This document shows, piece by piece, positions 27,281-38,021 of a stretch of DNA of 64,000 bases. A model generated the notes under the pieces. The model was not told the origin of the DNA. It worked only from the letters and a program-made list of their open reading frames with translations, and searched no databases. Position 1 is the first letter of the stretch; each line of letters opens with the position of its first letter. The DNA lies in NCBI GenBank assembly GCA_964618895.1, contig CAZUDO010000060.1, forward strand, positions 32,655-96,654, given 5' to 3'. The DNA is from CAZUDO01 sp964618895 (GTDB taxonomy: Bacteria; Desulfobacterota; Binatia; DP-6). The position numbers were made by a program, and so were the translations under genes.

Positions 27281-29056
27281 CTATCTCTCGGCTTTCGGTG
27301 TGGGATCGATACGTCGCAGATCATGCAGGCGCCGGCTGAGTTCCTGGACCGCCGCCTGATCGCCACGGGACTCTGCCGCCCGCAGCTCCTCGCGCAGGCG
27401 GCCACGGAGCTGCTGCGACCGCCGCTCGCGGATCTTGCCGATGCAGTCGGCCAGCGCGCGATCGCGGTTGCCTTCCTCGACTTCCCCGAGCAGGCGATCG
27501 ACGACGTGATCGCGGAGATCGCGCGGCAGCTCCTGCACGATCGCGGTCGGATCGGCGTCCGCCCCGGCCATGAGGGTCTCGGCGGCACGGCGGAGCGCGG
27601 CGCTCTCGAAGCCCTCGAGGATGTCCTCGCCACGCACCCGGGTGGTGGTGGTCGGGTCGGCCAGCATGAGGGCCACGAGCAGCTCCTCCTCGCTCCGGCG
27701 CGGATCGACCGCCGCGGACGCGGCCACCGGCCCCCGCGCCGGCGCCGGGTCGGGTGCCCCTTCGGTGCGCAGCACCTTCTCGTCGACGCCGAGACGCTGC
27801 GCCGCCAGCGTCACCAGCACTTCGAACTCCAGGGGGTTGTTCACGCGCTTCAAGATGCGCGCCACGGCGCGGGCGGCCTCCACGGTGCGGCCGACGGCGT
27901 CCCGCTGCGGGCCGGCCAGATCTTCGAGGAAGGCCTCGACGAGCGGCACCGCCGCCCCCAGCAACCCATCGAGCGCGTCCCGCCCCTGGCGACCAACGAA
28001 GGTGTCCGGGTCGTCGCCCGCAGGCAGGAACACCCCCCGTCCCCAGAGGCCGGCCTCGAGAAACACGGGGAAGCTGCGCGCCGCGGCGCGCCGGCCGGCG
28101 GCGTCGCCGTCGAAGCACGCGATCACGTTGTCGGTGTAGCGCTTCTGGAGCAGGCGTAGCTGGTCGGCGGTGAGCGCCGTCCCGAGGGGGGCCACCACCT
28201 CGCCGATGCCGGCCTGCGCGAGGGCGATCACGTCCATATAGCCCTCCACCACGATCGCGCGCCCGCTGCGGCGCACGGCGTCGCGCGCTTGCGGCAGACC
28301 GTAGAGCGAGTGGCCCTTGTGGAAGAGCGGCGATTCCGGTGAGTTGAGGTACTTGGGTGGCGGGTCTTTGGGGGTCGGACGGCCGGGGAGGACCCGGCCG
28401 CCGAAGGCGATCGTCCGGCGCCCGGTCGGGTCCAGGATCGGGAACATGAGCCGGTCACGGAAGCGATCGAGGAGGACGCTCGAGCCGTCCGGGCGGTCGC
28501 GACGCACGATCAAGCCGGCGGCCAGCGCGTCTTCGGTGCGCACCCGCTCGGCACGCAGGTGGCGCACCAGCGCCTCGCCGGTCGGGGGCGAGTACCCGAG
28601 TCCGAAGCGCGCACAGCTGTCCGCGCTCACCCCGCGCTCCTCGAGGTAGGCACGGGCAGCGGTCCCGGACGGGCCCGCGAGCTGGCGCTGGAAGAACGTG
28701 GCCGCGATGGCGTTGGCGACTGCCAGCGCGTCGCCCGGGCGCGTCGGCGGCGCCGCGTCTTCCGGGAGCGGAATCCCGAAGCGCTCGGCGACACGGCGCA
28801 CGGCGTCCGGGAAGGACAGCGCCTCGGTCTTCATCACGAACGTGAACACGTCGCCGTGCTCGCCGCAGCCGAAGCAATGGAAGAACCCGCGCTCCTCGCT
28901 GACGGTGAAGGACGGCGTCTTCTCGGCGTGGAACGGGCACAGCCCGAGCGCGCTCCGCCCGCGGCGGCGCAGCGCCACGGTGTCCGAGATCACCTCCGTG
29001 AGGCTTGCGCGCTCCCGAACCTCACGAATCGCCTCGTCGCGGATACGGCCCCCCAT
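27281..29056 (-). CDS. dnaG: DNA primase
   Basis: Primase that makes RNA primers at the replication fork, 591 aa. The CHC2 zinc domain is complete (LCPFHAEKTPSFTVS, FFHCFGCGEHGD). The TOPRIM core follows with VVEGYMDVIAL and CFDGDAAGRRAA, the acidic metal site. The C-terminal part (from about residue 440) is the helicase-binding region and is less conserved. It lies between cvpA (11 bp) and rpoD (10 bp), the classical macromolecular synthesis arrangement. Confidence 0.97.
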   Translation of the reverse strand: MGGRIRDEAIREVRERASLTEVISDTVALRRRGRSALGLCPFHAEKTPSFTVSEERGFFHCFGCGEHGDVFTFVMKTEALSFPDAVRRVAERFGIPLPEDAAPPTRPGDALAVANAIAATFFQRQLAGPSGTAARAYLEERGVSADSCARFGLGYSPPTGEALVRHLRAERVRTEDALAAGLIVRRDRPDGSSVLLDRFRDRLMFPILDPTGRRTIAFGGRVLPGRPTPKDPPPKYLNSPESPLFHKGHSLYGLPQARDAVRRSGRAIVVEGYMDVIALAQAGIGEVVAPLGTALTADQLRLLQKRYTDNVIACFDGDAAGRRAAARSFPVFLEAGLWGRGVFLPAGDDPDTFVGRQGRDALDGLLGAAVPLVEAFLEDLAGPQRDAVGRTVEAARAVARILKRVNNPLEFEVLVTLAAQRLGVDEKVLRTEGAPDPAPARGPVAASAAVDPRRSEEELLVALMLADPTTTTRVRGEDILEGFESAALRRAAETLMAGADADPTAIVQELPRDLRDHVVDRLLGEVEEGNRDRALADCIGKIRERRSQQLRGRLREELRAAESRGDQAAVQELSRRLHDLRRIDPTPKAER

Positions 29057-29067
29057 GTCCTCTCCGG

Positions 29068-29562
29068 TTACGCGTGACTCGCCGCTGCCAGCGTCCGGCC
29101 GGCGTCGAAGACGGCGGTGGCGAGACGCTCCAGCGGACGCCCGAGGCGCGACGCCCCGAGCCGTTCAGTGAACGCGGGCGACGCGACCAGGCGCTCGGCG
29201 GCCAGGAGGCCCAAGCCGAGGACGGTCGCTCCCTTGAGTGTTCCGAACACGATACCGGCCGCCCGGTTCAGCCAGCCGAGCAGGAGCGCCCGCACCAGCC
29301 GGTCCGCCAGCCGCCCCACCAGGTTGGCGGCCAGGACCGTCACCAGGAAGAGGAGCCCGAAGGCAGCCGGTCCCGCCCACGGCTCGTGCACCAGGTCGCG
29401 GCCAACCAGGACGGCACTGAGGCGCGTGTCCCCGGCGGCAGCGACGAATAGTGCCGCCACCAGCCCCGCCACGCCGAGAGCCTCGCGGCACAAGCCGCGG
29501 AAGAGCCCGCGGACGGCGAACGGGGCGAGCCCAACCAGCAACAGGGCGTCGAGCGAGTTCAT
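29068..29562 (-). CDS. CvpA family membrane protein
   Basis: Membrane protein of 164 aa with four hydrophobic segments: 4-20, 28-45, 65-85 and 103-120. It starts MNSLDALLLVGLAPFAVRGL and has the GLFRGLCREALGVAGL line and the GTLKGATVLGLGL segment of the CvpA (colicin V production) family. The molecular role of CvpA proteins is not settled; several members affect envelope integrity. It lies between rpsU and dnaG in the same direction. Confidence 0.85.
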   Translation of the reverse strand: MNSLDALLLVGLAPFAVRGLFRGLCREALGVAGLVAALFVAAAGDTRLSAVLVGRDLVHEPWAGPAAFGLLFLVTVLAANLVGRLADRLVRALLLGWLNRAAGIVFGTLKGATVLGLGLLAAERLVASPAFTERLGASRLGRPLERLATAVFDAGRTLAAASHA

Positions 29563-29610
29563 GCGTCCGTCCGGCCCGTCGCGGCGGCAGGCGGGGACGC
29601 ACGGGGAACG

Positions 29611-29808
29611 CTATACCGGGGTGCGGGACGCCCGGCGGATGGCACGCTTGCGTGCTGCCATGGCCTTCTTCTTGCGCCGCACACTGGGCTTTTCGTAGTG
29701 CTCGCGCTTACGCAACTCGGCCAGGATGCCGGCCTTTTCGCACTGCTTCTTGAAGCGCCGGATGGCGCTTTCGATGGGCTCGTTATCCTTGACGCGAACC
29801 CCTGCCAT
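29611..29808 (-). CDS. rpsU: 30S ribosomal protein S21
   Basis: Small basic ribosomal protein, 65 aa. It reads like textbook S21: NEPIESAIRRFKKQCEKAG, then LRKREHYEKPSVRRKKKA and an arginine/lysine-rich tail. S21 helps mRNA selection by the 30S subunit. It is the first gene of the rpsU-cvpA-dnaG-rpoD block, so initiation of translation, replication and transcription are linked in one locus. ATG at 29808 gives the conserved start; longer open frames upstream are not conserved-looking. Confidence 0.95.
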   Translation of the reverse strand: MAGVRVKDNEPIESAIRRFKKQCEKAGILAELRKREHYEKPSVRRKKKAMAARKRAIRRASRTPV

Positions 29809-29883
29809 GTCTGCGATACCCCCCACCCCAAGGCCAGAGGTTGCGTTACGGCGATCCAGCCGTCCCTCTGCGTGAAGTGGGAC

Positions 29884-29912
29884 ACCATCGACGAAAAGGG
29901 ATACCCAGTCAA
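29884..29912 (-). promoter_or_regulatory. possible promoter of the rpsU block
   Basis: On the minus strand TTGACT (29912-29907, 5 of 6) with a 17-bp spacer precedes GATGGT (29889-29884), a poor -10 box. It is the best candidate in the 172 bp between the phosphodiesterase gene and rpsU; the weak -10 keeps confidence low. Confidence 0.3.
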
Positions 29913-29980
29913 GGCAGACGCGGAGATACCGTCGGGGCAAAGGCTGGAGGCCAGGCCAACAGTGCCCGTTCGAGCGCGCC

Positions 29981-30697
29981 TCACTCGAGGCGGGATGAGA
30001 GCAAGAATCGCTCCGGATGGTCGGTGAAAACACCATCCACACCCGCGGCAGCCAAGCGATGAAATTCAGCAGGTTCGTTCACGGTCCAGACGCGTACGGG
30101 CAGTCGCGAGGCAGCAGCCAGAGCCAGCGCCTCGGGTGTGACCCCATCGTTGCGAAGGTGCAATGCTCTCGCACGCACGCGCTCCGCAAGGCGCAGCGCT
30201 TCCGGGAGGGGCCCGTCATCCCAAAGGACCGCCACCTCCGCCGTTGGGGATACCGCGCGCAGTCGCACGAGTGAGCCCGGGTCGAACGATGAGAACACCA
30301 CCCGTCCGAGCGCGCCGGCGGCTACCACCACCTCCAGGGCCGACCGCTCGAGGCCGTCCTCGCCCATGGCCTTCAACTCGACGTTCACCGCCACCCGCAC
30401 GGCATCGAGCACCTGTGCCAAGCTCGGCACCCGCTCGCCCCGGAAGGACGCTCCGAACCAGCTGCCGGCATCGAGCGCCGCCACTTCCGCGAACGTTCGT
30501 TCGCACACCGGGCCGGTGCCGCTCGTGGTGCGGTCGAGGGTGAGGTCGTGGATCACCACCACCTGCCCGTCGCGGGTGAGCTGAACGTCCAGCTCGACCA
30601 TCGGGGCGCCGATCGCCGCCGCCCGTCGGAAGGCTGCCAGCGTGTTCTCGGGACAGGTGCCACTGGCGCCACGGTGCGCGATCACGACGGGGGGCAT
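29981..30697 (-). CDS. glycerophosphodiester phosphodiesterase
   Basis: GDPD-family enzyme of 238 aa that splits glycerophosphodiesters into glycerol-3-phosphate and an alcohol. The TIM-barrel start VVIAHRGASGTCPENTLAAF carries the catalytic HR and E, and VELDVQLTRDGQVVVIHD supplies the metal-binding E/D and second histidine. VNVELKA and VWTVNEP are later conserved strands. No signal peptide, so it is cytoplasmic (UgpQ-like). Divergent from prmA, about 95 bp between starts, and upstream of rpsU. Confidence 0.92.
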   Translation of the reverse strand: MPPVVIAHRGASGTCPENTLAAFRRAAAIGAPMVELDVQLTRDGQVVVIHDLTLDRTTSGTGPVCERTFAEVAALDAGSWFGASFRGERVPSLAQVLDAVRVAVNVELKAMGEDGLERSALEVVVAAGALGRVVFSSFDPGSLVRLRAVSPTAEVAVLWDDGPLPEALRLAERVRARALHLRNDGVTPEALALAAASRLPVRVWTVNEPAEFHRLAAAGVDGVFTDHPERFLLSSRLE

Positions 30698-30791
30698 GCG
30701 CGGGCCTTACGAAGCAGCCGGGGGCGCGTCAACCGCGGGCGGACGGGGCCGACGAGTTGACAGGCGCGGGCGAACGGCCGAGAGCCATCCC

Positions 30792-31808
30792 GTGTCGGAG
30801 TGGGTGACGCTACGGGTCGAACTGCCGGGTTCCCTGGAGGAGCCGGTGGCGAGCTTTCTGTTCGACGTGGGGGCCAACGGGATCGTGACCGAAGCGGTCG
30901 CTCCCGGATGGCTCCGCCTCGAGGCCCCGGTCCCGGCAGGCGAGGAGTCCGCGACGCGCGCACGGCTGATGCACTACCTGGTGAGTCTGGCCGACATCGA
31001 GCCGGCCGCCGCCGGGCTGGTCGTGACCAGCGAGCCGGTGCCACTCGTCGACTGGGTGGCGCTGGCCCGCCTGCACCATCGGCCGGTCGCCGTCGGGCGC
31101 CGGCTGCTGGTGGCCCCCCCGTGGGACGTGCCAGCCGCGGACGGCCGCGAGCTGATCGTCATCGAGCCCGGCATGGCCTTCGGCACCGGACAGCACGCGA
31201 CCACTCGCGGCTGCCTGGAGGCCATCGAGGACATCGTCACGCCCCACGCATGCGCCACGGCGCTCGACGTGGGCACCGGCTCCGCCCTGCTCGCCATCGC
31301 GCTCGCCCGGCTCGGCGTCCCGCGGGTGGTCGCCATCGACATCGACCGCGCCGTCCTCCCGCTGGCACGCACCAACCTGGATCAGAACCGCGCCGCCCAC
31401 GTCCTCCTCGCCGGCGGCACCGCCGCCAGCCTGCGCACCGCCTTCGACATGGTGGTCGCCAACCTCCTCGCCGACACCGTCATAGCCGACGCCCAACACC
31501 TCACCGCCCGGGTCGCCCCCGACGGCCACCTGATCCTCTCCGGCCTCCGCACCGACCAGGTCCCAGCCGTTCGTGAAGCGTACCCCGCCTGGAGCCTGAC
31601 CACCCACCACACCGAGGACGGCTGGGCCACCCTCACCATGCAGCGCAGCGGGAGCCGCGCCGCTGCAGCACGGCCGGGGGAGGCGGGCCCGGGGGCGGAG
31701 CGCCCTGACGAGGCGAGCGCGCCTGCCGGCCCGAAGCCGACCGCACAGCTCGCCGAGGAGCGAAGCGGAGCCCCCGGGCCCGCCTCCCCCGGCCGCAGCA
31801 CCGAGTGA
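30792..31808 (+). CDS. prmA: ribosomal protein L11 methyltransferase with palindrome-encoded tail
   Basis: SAM-dependent methyltransferase of ribosomal protein L11, 338 aa. The linker MAFGTGQHATTRGCLEAIED and SAM motif ALDVGTGSALLAIALARLG are the PrmA hallmarks; VVANLLADTVI is the NL-x catalytic line. The family normally ends near residue 285; here about 50 extra residues rich in A, G, P, E and S are encoded by a long palindromic element (31671-31795). GTG at 30792 is the start. rsmE begins 5 bp after the stop, so two ribosome methyltransferases share one transcript. Confidence 0.9.
   Translation: MSEWVTLRVELPGSLEEPVASFLFDVGANGIVTEAVAPGWLRLEAPVPAGEESATRARLMHYLVSLADIEPAAAGLVVTSEPVPLVDWVALARLHHRPVAVGRRLLVAPPWDVPAADGRELIVIEPGMAFGTGQHATTRGCLEAIEDIVTPHACATALDVGTGSALLAIALARLGVPRVVAIDIDRAVLPLARTNLDQNRAAHVLLAGGTAASLRTAFDMVVANLLADTVIADAQHLTARVAPDGHLILSGLRTDQVPAVREAYPAWSLTTHHTEDGWATLTMQRSGSRAAAARPGEAGPGAERPDEASAPAGPKPTAQLAEERSGAPGPASPGRSTE
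31671..31795. repeat. 26-bp inverted repeat element inside the prmA 3' end
   Basis: Arms 31671-31696 and 31770-31795 are perfect reverse complements (26 bp, beginning CGGCCGGGGGAGGCGGGCCC), with a 73-bp spacer that itself holds shorter inverted parts (GGCGAGC/GCTCGCC). A second element with 21-bp arms and a 71-bp spacer lies at 39443-39555. Size and spacer ends (AGCGCC, GAAGCG) suggest one family of palindromic repeats. Confidence 0.75.
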
Positions 31809-31812
31809 CGCC

Positions 31813-32541
31813 ATGCCGCTCCGCCTCTTCGTCGCCGCTCCCGACACCGCCCACGGCCGCATCCGCATCGCTGGCCCCGAGCTGCGCCACCTGCGCACCC
31901 TCCGGCTCGCGCCCGGGGCCACCCTGGTGGTGTTCGACGCGCACGGCGACGAGCACGACGTCCGGCTCGAGCGTGTGACCACGTCGGCGGCGGAGGCGAC
32001 GATCGTCGCCACCCGCCGCCCGGAGCGCGACTCGCCCCTCGATCTGGTGGTGGCCCCGGCGCTGTTGAAGGGCGTCAAGATGGATCTCGTGATCGAGAAG
32101 ACGACCGAACTCGGGGTGCGGCGCATCGCGCCGGTGGTGTCCCGCCGCGCGGTCGCGCAGGGTGCGCGCGTCGACCGCTGGCGGCGCATCGCGCTCGCCG
32201 CCGCCAAGCAGTGCGGGCGTACGGCCGTGCCGGTCGTCGATGCCCCGTCGCCTCTGGAGACGCTCGTGCAGCAGCCGTGGCCGGGGCTCAAGCTGCTGGC
32301 GTGGGAGGGCGAGCGCGAGCAGTCCCTCGTCGCGCTGCCGGCGGCCGCGCGCGCCGTCGTGGTCCTGGTCGGCCCGGAGGGCGGGTTCACCTCGGAAGAG
32401 GTCGCCGCCGCGACCGCCCGGGGCTTCGTACCGGTGACGCTGGCGCCGCGCATCCTGCGCGCTGAGACGGCCGCGCTCGCCGCCGTCACCCTCTGCCAAC
32501 ACCGCTGGGGCGACCTGTCTTCGACCGGGCAACTACGCTAG
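31813..32541 (+). CDS. rsmE: 16S rRNA m3U1498 methyltransferase
   Basis: SPOUT-class methyltransferase, 242 aa. It starts MPLRLFVAAPDTAHG, has a PUA-like N-terminal domain (GPELRHLRTLRLAPG), and the trefoil-knot SAM site VVLVGPEGGFTSEEV with LAPRILRAETAALAAVT. These are the RsmE signatures. It follows prmA by 5 bp and precedes gshB by 12 bp; rsmE-gshB is a conserved proteobacterial pair. Confidence 0.95.
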   Translation: MPLRLFVAAPDTAHGRIRIAGPELRHLRTLRLAPGATLVVFDAHGDEHDVRLERVTTSAAEATIVATRRPERDSPLDLVVAPALLKGVKMDLVIEKTTELGVRRIAPVVSRRAVAQGARVDRWRRIALAAAKQCGRTAVPVVDAPSPLETLVQQPWPGLKLLAWEGEREQSLVALPAAARAVVVLVGPEGGFTSEEVAAATARGFVPVTLAPRILRAETAALAAVTLCQHRWGDLSSTGQLR

Positions 32542-32552
32542 CATCCAGGCGC

Positions 32553-33533
32553 ATGTCGCGGCGTCTCCGCCTCCTGTACGTCATGGACCCGCTCGCGCAC
32601 GTCCTGGTCGACAAGGACACCACCTTCGCGTTCATGCTGGAAGGGCAACGCCGCGGGCACGAGCAGTACCAGTGCGGCATCGAAGACCTGTTCGTCGAGC
32701 GCACCCGCCCGCACGCGCGCACGCGCAGCGCCCACGTCGAGCGTGCCGTCGTGCATCACACCCTGGGCGAGGTCCGCACCCAGCCGCTCACGTGGTTCGA
32801 CGTGGTCTTCATGCGCAAGGACCCGCCCTTCGACCTGGCCTACTTCTTCGCCACCCACGTCCTCGGGCTGATCGACCCGCGGGTCACATTCGTGCTCAAC
32901 GACCCGCGCGGCCTGCGCGAGGCGAACGAGAAGCTCTACGCGCTCCACTTCCCCGACCTGATCCCGGAAAGCCTGGTGACCGCCGAGGGTCCGCGGCTCA
33001 AGGACTTCATGGAGACCCTCGGGGGCGAGATGATCGTCAAGCCGCTCGACGGCTGCGGCGGCGCCGGCGTCTTCCACGTCCACCGCGGCGACCGCAACCT
33101 GCACGCGATCCTCGAGCTGTCCACCCTGAACGGCACCCGCCTGGTGATGGCGCAGCGCTACCTGCCGGCGGTGCGCAGCGAGGGCGACCGGCGCCTGATC
33201 GTGCTCGCGGGTGAACCCCTGGGCGCCATCCGGCGCATCCCGCGCGAGGACGAGCATCGCGGCAACATCCACGTCGGTGGGCGCGTCGAGCCGACCGCGG
33301 TCGATGCCCGCGACCGGGAAATCTGCGCGACCATGGCGCCCCGGCTTCAGGCCGACGGCCTCTACTTCGTCGGGCTCGACATCATCGGCGGCTTGGTGAC
33401 GGAGGTGAACGTCACCAGCCCGACCGGCATCCAGGAGATCGACCGCCTGGACGGGGTCTGCCTCGAGGCGCGGGTGCTCGACTTCGTCGAGGCCCGGGCC
33501 GCCGGGCTCGACCGGTCCGCGGCCGGTCACTGA
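32553..33533 (+). CDS. gshB: glutathione synthetase
   Basis: ATP-grasp ligase joining gamma-glutamylcysteine and glycine, 326 aa. N-terminal domain LYVMDPLAHVLVDKDTTFAF, substrate line FMRKDPPFDLAYFFATHVL, ATP-grasp loop MIVKPLDGCGGAGVFHV, and metal site GLDIIGGLVTEVNVTSPTG. All are typical of bacterial GshB, so the organism probably makes glutathione; gshA is not in the window. It closes the prmA-rsmE-gshB operon. Confidence 0.95.
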   Translation: MSRRLRLLYVMDPLAHVLVDKDTTFAFMLEGQRRGHEQYQCGIEDLFVERTRPHARTRSAHVERAVVHHTLGEVRTQPLTWFDVVFMRKDPPFDLAYFFATHVLGLIDPRVTFVLNDPRGLREANEKLYALHFPDLIPESLVTAEGPRLKDFMETLGGEMIVKPLDGCGGAGVFHVHRGDRNLHAILELSTLNGTRLVMAQRYLPAVRSEGDRRLIVLAGEPLGAIRRIPREDEHRGNIHVGGRVEPTAVDARDREICATMAPRLQADGLYFVGLDIIGGLVTEVNVTSPTGIQEIDRLDGVCLEARVLDFVEARAAGLDRSAAGH

Positions 33534-33596
33534 GCCAGGACGATCGCGATCCGGCTGCGAGGCCCGCGGCGGCGGCGCATAGCGGGGACGCGGGAC

Positions 33597-33761
33597 TCAC
33601 TGCTTGGAGAGCGCGGTGGCCGCGAGGTAGCGCCACAGGCTGGTGCGTACCTGCCAGCGGCCGTCCACCCGCTTGCCGACCGCGATCACGCGCTTGCTAG
33701 TAGCGGGGGTCTGGTCGCTGCGGGTCGGCTTGGTTCCGGTCGTCGAGGCTCGCGTCGTCAT
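33597..33761 (-). CDS. possible small basic protein
   Basis: Reading frame of 54 codons in the 431-bp gap between gshB and sucA. The C-terminal half (KRVIAVGKRVDGRWQVRTSL) looks protein-like, with alternating basic and hydrophobic residues; the N-terminal half is rich in T, S and R. No strong ribosome-binding site. I recognise no family. The rest of the gap (33762-33964) shows no gene and should carry the sucA promoter. Confidence 0.35.
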   Translation of the reverse strand: MTTRASTTGTKPTRSDQTPATSKRVIAVGKRVDGRWQVRTSLWRYLAATALSKQ

Positions 33762-33964
33762 GATGCCGCTCGGAGAGCGAGTTCCGTGCCGATGCGCCGT
33801 GCGGCAGAAACTGCCGGTCGATCGGGGAGTTGCCGCCCCGCGCCCGCGGGCGCGCCGGACAACAATGTACGTTCCATGCGGTTTGCCGTTCAGTCGTGCG
33901 CAGCACATGCCCGAGCACCTGCTCGCGGCTCGCGACGTTAGCGGCTACAAAGGGAGCCCACGGC

Positions 33965-36748
<2,784 letters not shown>

Positions 36749-36766
36749 GCGGCAGGGAGGACGGGC

Positions 36767-38008
36767 ATGGCGTTCGAGGTGCGTATCCCGACCCTCGGGG
36801 AATCGGTCACCGAAGGCGTGATCGTGCAGTGGCTGAAGCACGAGGGCGACACGGTCGCCCCGGACGAGCCGTTGCTCGAGCTCGAGACCGACAAGGCCAA
36901 CGTGGAGATCCCTGCCGAGCGCGGTGGTGTGCTGCACATCGTGAAGCCGAAGGGCGCCACCGTGGCGGTGGGCGACGTGATCGCCCGCCTGGACGATGCC
37001 GCGGGCGCGCCGGCCGCCGGACCGCCGCCAGCGCCATCCGTCGTCCGGTCCGTGGCCGAGGCCCCGCGCCCGCCTGTGGCGCCCGCTCGGTCGGTCGGAC
37101 CGCTCAGCCCGGCCGTCCGCCGGCTCATCACCGAGCACGATCTCGACCCGACCCGCATTGCCGCCACCGGGAAGGGCGGCCGGCTGACCAAGGAGGACGT
37201 GCTCGCCCATCTCGAGCAGTCGAGTCCGACCCCGAGGACTACCCCGGAGCCGGTACCGGCGACACCCGCGGCGCCCGCCCGTCCCGCCGCACCGCCCGCG
37301 CCCGCGGGGGACGGCGAGGAGGTGGTCGCCATGACGCACCTCCGCAAGCGCATCGCCGAACGGCTGGTGCAGGCGCAGCACACCGCGGCCATCCTCACCA
37401 CCTTCAACGAGATCGACATGACCGCCGTGCTCGCGCTGCGCGCCGAGCACAAGGAGCGCTTCCAGCAGCAGCACGGGGTTGGCCTCGGCTTCATGTCGTT
37501 CTTCGGCCGCACCTGCATCGCCGCCCTGCACGACGTGCCCGCGGTCAACGCCGAGATCCGCGGCGACACCGTCGTCTACAAGCACTTCGTGCACCTGGGC
37601 GTCGCGGTCGGAACGCTACGCGGGCTGGTGGTGCCGGTCGTGCACCACGCGGAGCGCATGTCGTTCGCCGACCTCGAACGCGAGATCGCGCGCCTGGCCG
37701 GCCTGGCGCGCGACGGCAAGCTCACGCTCGGCGACCTGGCCGGGGGCACATTCACCATCTCGAACGGCGGCGTCTACGGGTCGCTCCTCTCCACCCCCAT
37801 CCTGAACCCGCCACAGAGCGGCATCCTCGGTATGCACAAGATCGAGAAGCGGCCGGTGGTGGTGAACGATCAGATCGTGATCCGCCCCATGATGTACGTG
37901 GCGCTGTCCTACGATCACCGCCTGGTCGACGGCGAGCAGGCGGTCACTTTTCTGGTGCGCGTGAAGGAGCGCCTGGAGAACCCGACCCGCCTCCTGCTCG
38001 AGGTGTGA
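36767..38008 (+). CDS. sucB: dihydrolipoyl succinyltransferase E2 component
   Basis: Core acyltransferase of the 2-oxoglutarate dehydrogenase complex, 413 aa. One lipoyl domain (residues 1-78) carries the lipoylated lysine K43 in ETDKANVEIP. After a proline/alanine linker comes the E3-binding domain (SPAVRRLITEHDLDPTRI), a second linker, then the catalytic domain with MTHLRKRIAERL and the active-site SYDHRLVDGEQAVTFL. It lies 18 bp after sucA and 13 bp before lpdA. Confidence 0.97.
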   Translation: MAFEVRIPTLGESVTEGVIVQWLKHEGDTVAPDEPLLELETDKANVEIPAERGGVLHIVKPKGATVAVGDVIARLDDAAGAPAAGPPPAPSVVRSVAEAPRPPVAPARSVGPLSPAVRRLITEHDLDPTRIAATGKGGRLTKEDVLAHLEQSSPTPRTTPEPVPATPAAPARPAAPPAPAGDGEEVVAMTHLRKRIAERLVQAQHTAAILTTFNEIDMTAVLALRAEHKERFQQQHGVGLGFMSFFGRTCIAALHDVPAVNAEIRGDTVVYKHFVHLGVAVGTLRGLVVPVVHHAERMSFADLEREIARLAGLARDGKLTLGDLAGGTFTISNGGVYGSLLSTPILNPPQSGILGMHKIEKRPVVVNDQIVIRPMMYVALSYDHRLVDGEQAVTFLVRVKERLENPTRLLLEV

Positions 38009-38021
38009 GCACCCCCTGACC

